This document shows positions 26,289 through 36,254 of a stretch of 55,302 nt of DNA, one piece after another. Each line of letters starts with the position of its first letter. The stretch's first letter is position 1. Location: positions 1 to 55,302 of the forward strand of contig NZ_CALPCC010000017.1 of the NCBI RefSeq assembly GCF_943192905.1, read 5' to 3'. Under the pieces are notes generated by a model, which saw only the letters and a program-made list of their open reading frames with translations, was not told the origin of the DNA and did not search any database. Position numbers and translations under genes: made by a program. Origin of the DNA: Adlercreutzia murintestinalis (GTDB lineage: Bacteria > Actinomycetota > Coriobacteriia > Coriobacteriales > Eggerthellaceae).

Positions 26289-27419
26289 ATGAGAACGACG
26301 CATCACACGAAACGGCTTGTCATAAAGATCGGGTCATCAACGCTGACCAGCGCGGAAAACGCCATCGATCGCGCGCGCATCACCGATCTTGCGCGCCAAA
26401 GCGCCGATCTTGTGGCTGATGGATGGCGTGTCGCCATCGTGACGTCTGCTGCTATCGCGGCGGGGCTCGGCGCCCTCTCCATCGAACGGCGCCCTTCCGA
26501 TATGGCGACGCTTCAGGCGGCTGCCTCGGTGGGACAATGCGAGTTGACCGGCGTCTACGCAGAGGAATTCGCAGCCCATGGCTTGCTGACATCGTTGGTG
26601 CTGCTGACGCGCCGTGACACCGCCGACAGGACCGCCTATCTCAATGCCCGAGCAACGCTCGACCGGCTGCTCGATCTGGGCGTGGTCCCCATCATCAACG
26701 AGAACGACACGGTCTCGATCGAGCAGATTCGCTTCGGAGACAACGACACGCTCGCAGCGTTGGTTGCGGTGCTGGTGGGCGCCGACCAGCTGATCATCTT
26801 ATCTGACATCGACGGGCTCTATGATGCGAATCCGCGCACGTCTGCGGATGCGCATCTGATAGAAGAGGTGAGCCGTATCGACCAGCAGCTCCTTGACGCA
26901 TGCGGCGGGGCAGGCAGCGTGGCCGGATCGGGCGGCATGGTCACCAAGGTGGCGGCGGCGCGCGTGATGATGAGCGCTGGTATTCCCCTGGTGATCGCTC
27001 ATGGGAAGAAAGACAACGTGGTCGTTCGGTCGGCACGCGGAGAGAGCGTTGGCACGCGTTTCGTGCCTGCCGATCGTCGGCATGAGATAACCCCGCGCAA
27101 GCTCTGGATCGCATTGGGCGATGCCGCCCACGGCGCCGTCACGGTCGATGGGGGAGCAAAGCGCGCGCTGATCGCGGGCGGCAGCTCGCTTCTGCCCGTT
27201 GGCGTGGTGGACGTCGACGGACGGTTCGCTGAAGGTGATATCGTCGATGTGCGCGACAGCGAAGGCTACGTGTTCGCCCGCGGCCGCGTCAGCGTAGGGC
27301 GTGATGCGGTGGAGCTGTCGAAGGGAAGCTCGAGCAAGGAGCTCGCGGCGAACAGCTTGCTCGCGGCGGTAGCAGATAAGCCGGTCATTCATCGCGATGA
27401 TCTGGTCGTGTTCGAATAG
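26289..27419 (+). CDS. proB: Glutamate 5-kinase
   Basis: First enzyme of proline synthesis, which phosphorylates glutamate. The N-terminal amino-acid kinase domain has VIKIGSSTLTS, NENDTVS with FGDNDTLAALVA, and SDIDGLYDANPR. The C-terminal PUA domain (about 285-376) has RKLWIALG and KRALIAGGSSLLPVGV. Length is 376. The ribosome site is weak, so coupling to obg is likely. Confidence 0.96.
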   Translation: MRTTHHTKRLVIKIGSSTLTSAENAIDRARITDLARQSADLVADGWRVAIVTSAAIAAGLGALSIERRPSDMATLQAAASVGQCELTGVYAEEFAAHGLLTSLVLLTRRDTADRTAYLNARATLDRLLDLGVVPIINENDTVSIEQIRFGDNDTLAALVAVLVGADQLIILSDIDGLYDANPRTSADAHLIEEVSRIDQQLLDACGGAGSVAGSGGMVTKVAAARVMMSAGIPLVIAHGKKDNVVVRSARGESVGTRFVPADRRHEITPRKLWIALGDAAHGAVTVDGGAKRALIAGGSSLLPVGVVDVDGRFAEGDIVDVRDSEGYVFARGRVSVGRDAVELSKGSSSKELAANSLLAAVADKPVIHRDDLVVFE

Positions 27420-27427
27420 GAGACGGT

Positions 27428-28726
27428 ATGTCCTCAACGATGCAGCATGATGTGGAATTGCTCGCAATGCAAGCTGCGGCGGCATCCAAGCAGCTCGCAC
27501 AATGCAGTGGCGAGGCACGCGATGCGGCTTTGACCGCGATGGCGCAAGCTCTTCGAGCGACGTGCGGAGATATCATCCAGGCCAATGAGCAGGATATGGA
27601 CGCGGCGCGGCAGTGCGGCACGAACGAGGCGCTGCTCGATCGCTTGATGCTCGATGAGGCGCGCGTGGAGGCCATGGCGTGCGCTCTTGAAGAGTTGCGC
27701 GACCTTCCCGATCCGCTCGGGCGCATCCAAGATGCGCGCACGCTTCCGAACGGCTTGAAGCTCGAGCGCGTCAGCGTGCCCATCGGGGTGGTTGGCATGA
27801 TCTACGAGGCGCGTCCGAATGTGACCGCTGATGCAGCAGGTATCTGCATCAAATCGGGCAACGCCTGCATTCTGCGCGGCGGCAGCCTTGCGGCGCGCAC
27901 CAATGAGGTCGTCTCCGATGTGCTCGCGCAGGCCGCTTGCTCGTCTGGGTTGCCGCAAGGTTGCATCTGCGCCCTGACCACCACCGACCGAAGCGCAACG
28001 GATGCGCTCATGCAGTTGCACGGACTCGTGGACGTGATCATTCCGCGCGGCGGTGCCGGTTTGATACGTCATTGCGTGGAGTCCTCGAAGGTTCCGGTCA
28101 TTGAGACCGGAACGGGCAATTGCCATGTGTATATCCACGAGAGCGCCGATGAAGAGAAGGCGCGCGCCATCGTCTTGAACGCGAAGTGTCGTCGTTTCGG
28201 CGTTTGCAATGCGGCAGAGAGTTTGCTTGTTGACAGCGGATACGACTGCGCGGCGCTTTGCTCTCTCCTGACCGACCTGGTCGATCATGGTGTGCTGCTG
28301 CATTGTGATGAGGATGTTCTTGCATGCGCGCGCGATGCGGGCATCGTGATAGACGGCCCTGATGCGCAGGCGATGCTTGCGACGGAAGCGGATTGGGCAA
28401 CGGAGTATCTAGGGCCTGAGATCGCGGTGAAGATGATCGCGGGAGGCGTTCGGGAAGCCATCGATCACGTGAATCGCTATGGCACGGGTCATTCCGAGGC
28501 TATCGTGGCAACGGATGCTGATGCGTGCGAGGCGTTCCTTGCCGGTGTGGATGCTGCGGCAGTCTATGCGAACGCATCGACCGCCTTCACCGACGGCGGC
28601 CAATTCGGCTTGGGTGCCGAGATCGGCATCTCAACCCAGAAGCTGCATGCGCGCGGGCCCTTCGCACTTGATGCGCTGACCTCGTACAAGTATCTTGTGC
28701 GCGGCGAGGGACAGGTGCGCGCCTGA
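27428..28726 (+). CDS. proA: Gamma-glutamyl phosphate reductase
   Basis: Second proline enzyme, which reduces ProB's product to glutamate semialdehyde. Family segments are PIGVVGMIYEARPNVTADAA near residue 118 and the catalytic-cysteine region AKCRRFGVCNAAESLLVD near 255. EIGISTQKLHARGPFAL is near the C terminus. Length is 432, slightly above the usual 415-420. AGGAGA precedes the ATG. proC is not in the window. Confidence 0.96.
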   Translation: MSSTMQHDVELLAMQAAAASKQLAQCSGEARDAALTAMAQALRATCGDIIQANEQDMDAARQCGTNEALLDRLMLDEARVEAMACALEELRDLPDPLGRIQDARTLPNGLKLERVSVPIGVVGMIYEARPNVTADAAGICIKSGNACILRGGSLAARTNEVVSDVLAQAACSSGLPQGCICALTTTDRSATDALMQLHGLVDVIIPRGGAGLIRHCVESSKVPVIETGTGNCHVYIHESADEEKARAIVLNAKCRRFGVCNAAESLLVDSGYDCAALCSLLTDLVDHGVLLHCDEDVLACARDAGIVIDGPDAQAMLATEADWATEYLGPEIAVKMIAGGVREAIDHVNRYGTGHSEAIVATDADACEAFLAGVDAAAVYANASTAFTDGGQFGLGAEIGISTQKLHARGPFALDALTSYKYLVRGEGQVRA

Positions 28727-29443
28727 ATGGATACTCGTGCGCTCGTGCGCCCTGCTTGTGGCAGTGCGGTATCGCTCGAAGCGGTGTATGCGGCGGCGGT
28801 GAGCCATCGTTTCGACGCTTTGGGCGCCGATGGGGTGCCCAGACGCTTGGGCATCATGGGGGGCACGTTCGACCCTATCCATATCGGCCATCTTGCGTGC
28901 GCGGAAATGGCACGGGATGCGTGTTCGTTGGATGCGGTGGTGTTCACGGTCGCTGCCAACCCATCGCTCAAGCAACACCGAAGCATCGTTGACGTGCATG
29001 AGAGGATCGCCATGTGCTCGCTGGCCGTTGCCGACAATCGGCGCTTTGACGTGAGCGCGATCGAAGCGGCTCGGCCCGGGATCACCTATACCAGTGATAC
29101 GATGCGTCTCGTGCGCCACCAGTTCCCCGATACCGTGGAGCTCTTCTTCATCATGGGAGCGGACTCTCTTCGCACGCTCCCGCACTGGCATGAGGCGAAT
29201 GCGCTCAAGGATATGCTCCGCTTCATCTGCGTTTCGCGTCCGGGTCGCTTTGATGAGGGGACGCTGTTGCATCGCTGCCGCGAGCAGGGCTTCAAGATCG
29301 ATCAGGTGAGCGCACCGCTGCTCGATGTGTCCTCGAGCGAGATACGGAAACGAGCGCGCGCAGGGCGAGCCATCCGCTATCTTGTACCGCATGCGGTATG
29401 CTCGTATATCGAAGAGAAGCATCTCTATAGTGCGAAAGGATGA
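28727..29443 (+). CDS. nadD: Nicotinate-nucleotide adenylyltransferase
   Basis: NAD-synthesis enzyme. The nucleotidyltransferase motif GIMGGTFDPIHIGHL is at residues 42-56, and the C-terminal SSSEIRKRARAG is near residue 203. The 238-residue reading has an N-terminal extension of about 40 residues with no known function. The start is either the ATG directly after the proA stop or the GTG at 28835, which would give a normal-length protein of about 202. I keep the ATG because GAGGGACAGG lies upstream, but with doubt. It is coupled to yqeK. Confidence 0.92.
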   Translation: MDTRALVRPACGSAVSLEAVYAAAVSHRFDALGADGVPRRLGIMGGTFDPIHIGHLACAEMARDACSLDAVVFTVAANPSLKQHRSIVDVHERIAMCSLAVADNRRFDVSAIEAARPGITYTSDTMRLVRHQFPDTVELFFIMGADSLRTLPHWHEANALKDMLRFICVSRPGRFDEGTLLHRCREQGFKIDQVSAPLLDVSSSEIRKRARAGRAIRYLVPHAVCSYIEEKHLYSAKG

Positions 29444-29448
29444 GTCTG

Positions 29449-30072
29449 ATGGATGATGCGCTCAGTGAAGCCTTCTACCAGGCGCGTGTTGAAGACGTGG
29501 CGGCTCGGGTGAAACCGAAGCGCTTCGAGCATATTCAAGGAGTAGCGCAAACGGCCGAGTCGTTAGCGCGCATCTATGGGGTGGACCCCGCGCGTGCGCG
29601 CTTGGCAGGGTTGCTCCACGACTGGGACAAGGGCATGCGCGATGGCGAGATCATCCAGCGCGCGCACGACCTTGGTGTCGATGCGCAGGTAGGGGAGTGG
29701 GTGGTCGAGAACATGCCCGAGGTCTTACATGGTCCCACCGCGGCAGCAGCGCTCGGACGAGCATTCCCACAGATACCCGCCGATGTGCTCGAGGCCATCC
29801 GGTGCCATACGACCGCAAGCACCACGATGACCGATTTGAGCAAGATCATCTACGTGGCCGACACCCTCGAGCCTTCGCGCACGTTCGGTGAAGCCGACGG
29901 ATTGCGTGCCTTGATCGGCGTTGTGCCTCTCGATGAGCTGTTCTATCGTGTCTACAAGTTCTGGACCATGGCGCTGATCGAGCACGACACGGTGCTTCAT
30001 CCTGATACCATCAAGATATGGAATACGATAGCCAAGGGTAAATCCCGGGCCAAGAAGGAGAAATACGCATGA
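29449..30072 (+). CDS. yqeK: HD-domain Ap4A hydrolase, YqeK family
   Basis: 207 residues. The HD metal site is visible: RFEHIQGVAQTA (first His), LAGLLHDWDKG (His-Asp pair), HGPTAAAAL and the late IIYVADTLEPSR. YqeK proteins hydrolyse diadenosine tetraphosphate symmetrically. The ATG at 29449 has GAAAGGA 8 bases upstream. An ATG at 29440 lies inside that site and overlaps the nadD stop. The nadD-yqeK-rsfS order is conserved in Gram-positives. Confidence 0.92.
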   Translation: MDDALSEAFYQARVEDVAARVKPKRFEHIQGVAQTAESLARIYGVDPARARLAGLLHDWDKGMRDGEIIQRAHDLGVDAQVGEWVVENMPEVLHGPTAAAALGRAFPQIPADVLEAIRCHTTASTTMTDLSKIIYVADTLEPSRTFGEADGLRALIGVVPLDELFYRVYKFWTMALIEHDTVLHPDTIKIWNTIAKGKSRAKKEKYA

Positions 30073-30521
30073 GCGTGAGCAGCGAGTGTTCTTCGCGCAA
30101 GGCGGCCATCGCGGCGGCCCGCGCAGCGGATTCAAAGAAAGCCATCGATATCATGGTGCAGCAGGTAGGAGCGTTGATCGGCGTGACCGATTACTTCGTC
30201 ATTGCGACGGGTCGGAACAAAGCCCAGATGGATGCCATCATCGATGCGGTCGAAGAGGAACTGCGCGAGACCTGCGACATGCGTCCTGCCCATCGCGAGG
30301 TCTCTTCCGATGGCACGTGGAGCCTTTTGGATTACGGGGATATCGTCGTGCACGTTTTCTTGCCCGAGACGCGCGAATACTATCGGCTTGAGGCGCTTTG
30401 GAATGACGCTCCCATCGTTGATCTCGCGTCAGAGGCGGACCTCGTCGGCTTGGAGTATTCGGATCGCATTCGGGATTTGATCGAACAAGGCGCGCGCATT
30501 GCCCAAAGCGTCCAATCTTAG
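30069..30521 (+). CDS. rsfS: Ribosomal silencing factor RsfS
   Basis: 150 residues. RsfS binds L14 and blocks subunit joining under starvation. Family segments are DIMVQQVGALIGVTDYFVIATG, SDGTWSLLDYGDIVVHVF and REYYRLEALWND. The protein is about 30 residues longer than the minimal family length at its C terminus. The ATG overlaps the yqeK stop (ATGA), with AAGGAG upstream. It ends the rplU-to-rsfS cluster. Confidence 0.95.
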   Translation: MSVSSECSSRKAAIAAARAADSKKAIDIMVQQVGALIGVTDYFVIATGRNKAQMDAIIDAVEEELRETCDMRPAHREVSSDGTWSLLDYGDIVVHVFLPETREYYRLEALWNDAPIVDLASEADLVGLEYSDRIRDLIEQGARIAQSVQS

Positions 30522-30661
30522 GCGGGACAAGACGGACAATCTCCCCGGTAAGGCGATTGACCGATCGGACAATGAAACATTGATGGCGCATGCTGGATGC
30601 GATATCGGCATGATAAGGCGCGTTCCCCTAGCCGGGATCACCTGCTGAATCGGAGTGTTTC

Positions 30662-33292
30662 ATGGCGACTTTCATGGAGTCGTGCCGATGCAAGGGGACA
30701 AGGCCGCAAGGCATTGTGGGCCACACGTTTTCGTCTCGTCCCGATCTGGTGGGGAAGATGTTGCACGACCGGCGCGTTGCGCGCTTCCTCGTTGCTCCGC
30801 CGGGATACGGGAAGAGCACCGTCGCATTCGAGTATGCCGATATCGTCTTCGGTTTCAAGCGCGTCTTTTGGATCAGATGCGCCTCTCCGTGCTTTCTGCG
30901 CGATCTTGATGCGGGGGCGCTCATCTCATCGCTCATCGGGTCTGACCCAGATGCGGCTTTGGTGGTATGCGATGACGTGCCGCTGCTCGATGACGAGCGC
31001 GCCGAGGCGTTCAACGGGTTCGTGGATGCGGTGCTGGCGCGTGGTTGCGAGGTTGTGATCACCTGCGCACCTGCTGCTGACACGTTCTCGGTGCTCCAGC
31101 GCGATCGCATGCTGATCAATGCCACCGATCTTCTGCTCACCGACGACGAACTGAGCTTGGCAGCTACCGCAGGCGCTCTCGATGCATCGGAGATTCGCGA
31201 TCGCTCTCGCTCGGAGCGTGCGGCCTGCTTGGTCTGGCACGGTGATGGCATGCGGCTGCTCATCGAAGGCGCATCGTCGGGTGAGATGCCGTTAGATGTG
31301 GCCCTTGCTGTGGTGGTTTTGCTGCTGCTCGGGAGAGGCGGCTTCGATGATCTGACAGCGGTTCTCAGCGCCGATCGTGCGAGCGAGGCGTGGGAGTATT
31401 TGGCCGATGATTATCCGTATTTGGGCATTGATCGGCGCACAGGCACCTATGTGGCAATGCGCTGTAGCGTTGCCCGGATCGCATCCGGCTTTTCCCAGCG
31501 CCTCGATGATCTTGCGACCTGTTCGATCCATGCCGATCGCGGATCGCTCGTGGGGTGTGTGGCGGATATGCTCTTGCAGCGAGAAGGTGCGACGCGCGCT
31601 GCTGAGGTGATGGCGCACCTTGCGCCCAAGCAGGCCGCATGCGCGTGGCTCGTTCGCTCATGCAGGCGTTTGGTGGCATGCGCCGAACCTGTTGCGATCA
31701 GCGACTTGCACGAGAGCGTGCGGAGACGTTCCACGGGCTTCACCGATCAGCTTTCCCTATGCAAATGCTGGTCGGCGCTGCTTCTCGATGATCGGAAGAG
31801 CCTGGAAGACTTCGCCAAGCGCGTCGTGCGATCGGGCAGCGCTGATACGGCGCAAAAGCTAGAAGCGCTCTCGTTTCTGGTCGCGCGTGGCGAAGGCGAC
31901 CTGCGTGCGCGGGCGCACGCGAAGCTGATGCAGCTTGCGGAGCGGACAGAAGGGGGAAAGGCCGAGCGCTCCCGTTCCGGCTCGCTGCGTGGTGACGCCG
32001 CCGTTCTTGCCGCTATTTGCTTGGCTGCCGGAGAGGGTGCGGGTGCTGGCATGAACGAATGGATGCGCGTTTGCGCGGAGCAGCAAGACCAGCCGACGAC
32101 GATGCGGGAAGCCCTTCTGCTGGGCGCAGCGTGGCTGTTCGAGGCAGCGCTTGCCGAATGCGATGTTGTGGGCAGTGCAGGTCGTGCAGGGGAAGAGGGC
32201 AAGGAGCTGCAGGACGCTTTGATGCAGTTGGCGCGATATTGCGCGCGTGAAGGAGAGCGCATCCAGGAAGGCGCCTCTTTGGATTGGTTCGGGTTCAATG
32301 CGCTTCGGTGGCTGGATGCGGCCAGCGAGCGATGGATGGTGCTGCAGTCGTGTCGTGCGGGCGAGGAAGCGCACGCTCAGATGCGTCGGATGGAGGTGCA
32401 CCTGAGCGAGCAACGCGAGCGCTACCAAGCGGCGGCACATGCGGTTTCGCCTCCGGTGCGGCGCTCGTCCACGAGTTCGCATTCCCGGCCGAACCGTTCT
32501 GCGGAGGAGCGCGCCACCCCTGCAGCCGTTCCGCTTTTGTCGGTCAACCTTTTTGGTGGAATGGAAGTGCGCATCGGTGGCGATCTGGTCGAGCCGCGAT
32601 TCTTGCGTCGCATGAAGGTGAAGACGCTGCTCGCGCTCCTTGTGATGAATCGCGGGCGCGAGATACAGCGCGATAATCTTGCGAGCATGCTGTGGCCTCA
32701 CAGTGCCACGAATGCATACCGCAACAACTTCTATTCGGTGTGGTCCCAATTGAAGCGCTCGCTTCAGGTCGGGGGAAGCTGTCCGTATCTGATCCGAACC
32801 CAGACCGGATGCAGCTTGGATCCGCGCTTGGTGACCAGCGACGTGCATGAATACGAAGCGATCTGCCGCTCGCTTCTCTTCGGCACTGATGCGCCCGGGG
32901 ATTGGGAGCGACTCTATTCGTTGGTGAGCAACGAGTATGCTGGCAAACTCATGCCGTGCGAACAGGAAAACGAGACCATCCTCTCGCTGCGGGAGCACTA
33001 CCATGCCCAGCTGATCGACGGGCTCATCGCAACGACGAATCGGTTGATCGGCATGAGCGAGCCGCGCGGAGCCGTGTGGTTCGCGCGCGAAGCGCTCAGG
33101 CGGGAGGGGCGGCGCGAGGATGTCTACATCGCCTTGATGGAAGCCCAGATCGCTGCCGATCAACGCTCTGCGGCATTGGAGACCTACTTCGAATGCCGTC
33201 AGTTCTTGAACGAGGATCTCGGGATCGATCCGTCCCTGCGCCTCGTTGAGCTGTACCGATCCATCATCGAGACGGAAGATGCGCTTTTCTAG
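30662..33292 (+). CDS. Large regulator: MalT-like ATPase plus winged helix and BTAD domain
   Basis: 876 residues. The N-terminal NTPase domain has a Walker A APPGYGKST at 45-53 and a Walker B-like ALVVCDDVPLLDD near 102-114, as in MalT/STAND regulators. A long helical middle, probably repeat-type, covers about 200-600. An OmpR-type winged helix follows (about 626-715, beginning LFGGMEVRIGGDLVEPRFLRR reduced here to its key residues L, G, G). The C-terminal bacterial transcriptional activation domain covers about 725-870, including FLNEDLGIDPSLRLVELY. SARP regulators carry the winged helix and BTAD first; here the ATPase comes first. GGAG lies 6 bases before the ATG. The targets are unknown. 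Confidence 0.85.
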   Translation: MATFMESCRCKGTRPQGIVGHTFSSRPDLVGKMLHDRRVARFLVAPPGYGKSTVAFEYADIVFGFKRVFWIRCASPCFLRDLDAGALISSLIGSDPDAALVVCDDVPLLDDERAEAFNGFVDAVLARGCEVVITCAPAADTFSVLQRDRMLINATDLLLTDDELSLAATAGALDASEIRDRSRSERAACLVWHGDGMRLLIEGASSGEMPLDVALAVVVLLLLGRGGFDDLTAVLSADRASEAWEYLADDYPYLGIDRRTGTYVAMRCSVARIASGFSQRLDDLATCSIHADRGSLVGCVADMLLQREGATRAAEVMAHLAPKQAACAWLVRSCRRLVACAEPVAISDLHESVRRRSTGFTDQLSLCKCWSALLLDDRKSLEDFAKRVVRSGSADTAQKLEALSFLVARGEGDLRARAHAKLMQLAERTEGGKAERSRSGSLRGDAAVLAAICLAAGEGAGAGMNEWMRVCAEQQDQPTTMREALLLGAAWLFEAALAECDVVGSAGRAGEEGKELQDALMQLARYCAREGERIQEGASLDWFGFNALRWLDAASERWMVLQSCRAGEEAHAQMRRMEVHLSEQRERYQAAAHAVSPPVRRSSTSSHSRPNRSAEERATPAAVPLLSVNLFGGMEVRIGGDLVEPRFLRRMKVKTLLALLVMNRGREIQRDNLASMLWPHSATNAYRNNFYSVWSQLKRSLQVGGSCPYLIRTQTGCSLDPRLVTSDVHEYEAICRSLLFGTDAPGDWERLYSLVSNEYAGKLMPCEQENETILSLREHYHAQLIDGLIATTNRLIGMSEPRGAVWFAREALRREGRREDVYIALMEAQIAADQRSAALETYFECRQFLNEDLGIDPSLRLVELYRSIIETEDALF

Positions 33293-33358
33293 ACGGGAGC
33301 ACGGGGTCGTTTCCCGAGGATAACCTATGAATTCCAGCACTTCTGTTCGCATGTGTAT

Positions 33359-33364
33359 TAGAAT
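33359..33364 (+). promoter_or_regulatory. Possible -10 box of secA
   Basis: TAGAAT 66 bases before the secA start; the -35 is not clear. Confidence 0.35.
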
Positions 33365-33429
33365 CATCGCAAGACACACCAGAGAGGTTGCCGACGGCGG
33401 CCCTCTAGAAGAGAAAGCAAGCAAACGAC

Positions 33430-36213
33430 ATGGGATTACTCTCCAAGCTGTTCTCGGCTGGCGAAGGAAAGCAGCTCAAGAAATACCAGAGCAAGGTAGA
33501 TCAGATCAATGCGCTCGAGCCTCAGATGCAGGCGTTGAGCGATGAAGAGCTCGGCGGCATCACCGAGCGTTTCCGCGAGCGCTACGCGGCGGGAGAGACG
33601 CTCGATGACCTGTTACCGGAAGCGTTCGCGGCAGTGCGCGAGGCTAGCGTGCGCACGATCGGCCTGCGTCATTTCGATGTGCAGCTGATCGGCGGTATGG
33701 CGCTCAACGCTGGCGAGATAGCCGAGATGAAGACCGGCGAGGGCAAGACGCTCGTATCGACCCTTGCTGGTTACCTCAACGCGATCCCGGGGCATAACGT
33801 GCACATCGTCACGGTGAACGATTATCTGGCGCGGCGCGACTCGCAGTGGATGGGCCAGATATACTCGTTTTTGGGGATGAAGGTGGGCCTCATCCAAAAC
33901 GGCATGCGCCCCGAGGCGAAGATACCGGCATATCAAGCCGACGTGACGTATGGTACCAACTCGGAGTTCGGCTTCGATTATTTGCGTGACAACATGGTGG
34001 CGAAAGCGGACCTGCGCGTGCAGCGTGGGCATCATTTCGCGGTGGTCGACGAGGTTGACTCCATCTTGATCGACGAGGCGCGCACGCCGCTCATCATTTC
34101 CGGTGCGGGCACGCAAGCCGCAGAGACGTACAAGCGCTTCGCTGCTGTCATGCCGGGGCTCGTCGAGGGCGAGGACTTCGATATGGACGAGGCCAAGCGC
34201 ACCATCAACGCTACCGAAGTCGGTCTTGAGAAGATAGAGAGCATGCTCGGCATCGAGGATATCTATGCCGATCCGTCGGGCCAGCTCGCCAATCATCTCC
34301 AGCAAGCTCTCAAGGCGCAGTTCCTGTTCCACCGCGACGTAGACTACGTCGTGATGGATGGCGAGGTGAAGATCGTTGACGAGTTCACAGGGCGCATCAT
34401 GGAGGGTCGGCGCTATTCTGAGGGTCTCCATCAGGCGCTCGAGGCAAAAGAGCGCGTGAAGGTGCTCGATGAGAATCAGACGCTCGCTACCATCACGCTG
34501 CAGAATTACTTCCGTCTGTACGACAAGCTCTCGGGCATGACCGGTACCGCTATGACCGAAGATGCTGAGTTCCGTCAGATCTACAAGCTGCCTGTGTTCG
34601 CTATTCCGCCGAATCGTCCGGTTGCGCGCGATGACCTGAACGATCTGGTCTATCGCACGATCGATGCGAAGTTCAACGCGGTGGCCAACGATATTCAGGC
34701 GCGCAATGCTATTGGGCAGCCGGTGCTGGTGGGTACGGTCTCGGTGGAGAGCAGCGAGCGGCTGAGTCGATTGCTCGACAAGCGCGGCATTCCGCACGAG
34801 ACGTTGAACGCGAAGAACCATGAGCGCGAGGCTCATATCGTGGCGCAGGCGGGCCGGGTAGGCGCGGTCACCATTGCCACCAATATGGCCGGTCGCGGTA
34901 CCGATATTCTGCTCGGCGGCAACGCTGATGTGCTCGCGGACGATATCCTGCGTGATCGCGGGTTCGATCCCGATGCTGCCGAGCTCACCGAGGAAGGCGA
35001 GCCAAACGAGCTGTTCGCCCCGCAGGCCGAGCGCCAGCGGGCCCTTGATGAGGCGCACGCTATTTGCGAACAGGAGCAGCAGATTGTGAAGGCGGCGGGT
35101 GGTCTGTGCGTGATCGGCACCGAGCGGCATGAATCCCGTCGTATCGACAATCAGTTGCGAGGCCGTGCTGGACGTCAGGGCGATCCGGGCGTGACGCAGT
35201 TCTACCTTTCGCTGGAAGACGACCTCATGCGTCTGTTCGGCGGCAATCGCATGGACTCCATCTCGGCCATGATGCAAAAGACCGGCATGGAAGACGACAT
35301 GCCCATTCAGGCGAGCATGGTTTCCAAGTCCATCGAAAGCGCGCAACGCCAGGTTGAGAGCATGCATTTCGCCGCGCGCAAGAGCGTGCTCGAATACGAC
35401 GACGTGATGAACTTGCAGCGTCAAGCCATCTACGAAGAGCGCAATGCCATCCTCGATGGCAAATCCATCGCAGGGCGGATCCCTGAGATCATCAGCGACT
35501 CGGCGGCCGCAGAAGTGGCCGATACGCTGCCCGATGGCAGCGCGAGCGATGATTGGGATACCAAGGCGCTCGATCTGTGGGCCGCCAACATGTCGGGGCG
35601 GCCCGACTTCAAGGTCGAAGAGCTTGACCATGACGACGATCCTGCGGTGGTGGAAGAGGCGCTCGTCTCCTACCTCAGTGGCATCTATCAGGAAAAGGCG
35701 GCCGTGCTCGGCCCGGTCATGGACGATCTTGCGAGCCAGATCATGCTGCGCATCATGGATACGCGTTGGATGGCGCATCTGCAAGAGATGGATTATCTGC
35801 GCACCGGTATCGGGTTGCGCGCGATCGGTCAGCGCGATCCGCTGGTCGAATACAAAAACGAGGCGTACAGTGCTTTCGAGGCCATGACCGCATCCATGTA
35901 CGATGACTATCTGCGCACGCTGCTCAGGCTTGAGATCGCGGTAAAGATAGAGCCGGTTGAGCAGCCCGCGCATGACGAGAAAGAACTGAGCTACTCGTCG
36001 CCTGAGGCAGCTCTTGAATCGTCGGGCACTGCGCAGGCGCGCGCTCAGGCTCAGGCAGCGGCGCAAGGAAGCACGCCAGCACCTCCCAAACCGAGCCAAG
36101 GGAAGGCGTCTACATATATAAAGGATAAGGACGATCCCTTCGCAAACGTGGGACGCAACGATCCATGCCCCTGCGGATCGGGTCTCAAGTATAAGAAGTG
36201 CCACGGAGCATAA
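33430..36213 (+). CDS. secA: Preprotein translocase ATPase SecA
   Basis: 927 residues. The N terminus MGLLSKLF is typical. Walker A is MKTGEGKTLVSTL near residue 100 and Walker B with the DEAD-like box is DEVDSILIDEARTPLIISG near 207. Motif TNMAGRGTDILLGGN is near 488 and RIDNQLRGRAGRQGDPG near 570. The zinc-binding tail NDPCPCGSGLKYKKCHGA closes the protein. This is the housekeeping export motor that would also export the sortase substrate and lipoprotein here. The ribosome site is weak. Confidence 0.98.
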   Translation: MGLLSKLFSAGEGKQLKKYQSKVDQINALEPQMQALSDEELGGITERFRERYAAGETLDDLLPEAFAAVREASVRTIGLRHFDVQLIGGMALNAGEIAEMKTGEGKTLVSTLAGYLNAIPGHNVHIVTVNDYLARRDSQWMGQIYSFLGMKVGLIQNGMRPEAKIPAYQADVTYGTNSEFGFDYLRDNMVAKADLRVQRGHHFAVVDEVDSILIDEARTPLIISGAGTQAAETYKRFAAVMPGLVEGEDFDMDEAKRTINATEVGLEKIESMLGIEDIYADPSGQLANHLQQALKAQFLFHRDVDYVVMDGEVKIVDEFTGRIMEGRRYSEGLHQALEAKERVKVLDENQTLATITLQNYFRLYDKLSGMTGTAMTEDAEFRQIYKLPVFAIPPNRPVARDDLNDLVYRTIDAKFNAVANDIQARNAIGQPVLVGTVSVESSERLSRLLDKRGIPHETLNAKNHEREAHIVAQAGRVGAVTIATNMAGRGTDILLGGNADVLADDILRDRGFDPDAAELTEEGEPNELFAPQAERQRALDEAHAICEQEQQIVKAAGGLCVIGTERHESRRIDNQLRGRAGRQGDPGVTQFYLSLEDDLMRLFGGNRMDSISAMMQKTGMEDDMPIQASMVSKSIESAQRQVESMHFAARKSVLEYDDVMNLQRQAIYEERNAILDGKSIAGRIPEIISDSAAAEVADTLPDGSASDDWDTKALDLWAANMSGRPDFKVEELDHDDDPAVVEEALVSYLSGIYQEKAAVLGPVMDDLASQIMLRIMDTRWMAHLQEMDYLRTGIGLRAIGQRDPLVEYKNEAYSAFEAMTASMYDDYLRTLLRLEIAVKIEPVEQPAHDEKELSYSSPEAALESSGTAQARAQAQAAAQGSTPAPPKPSQGKASTYIKDKDDPFANVGRNDPCPCGSGLKYKKCHGA

Positions 36214-36254
36214 TCGAAGCTGGTGGCTTGAAGGCTGCCGTGTGAGGAAATCGA

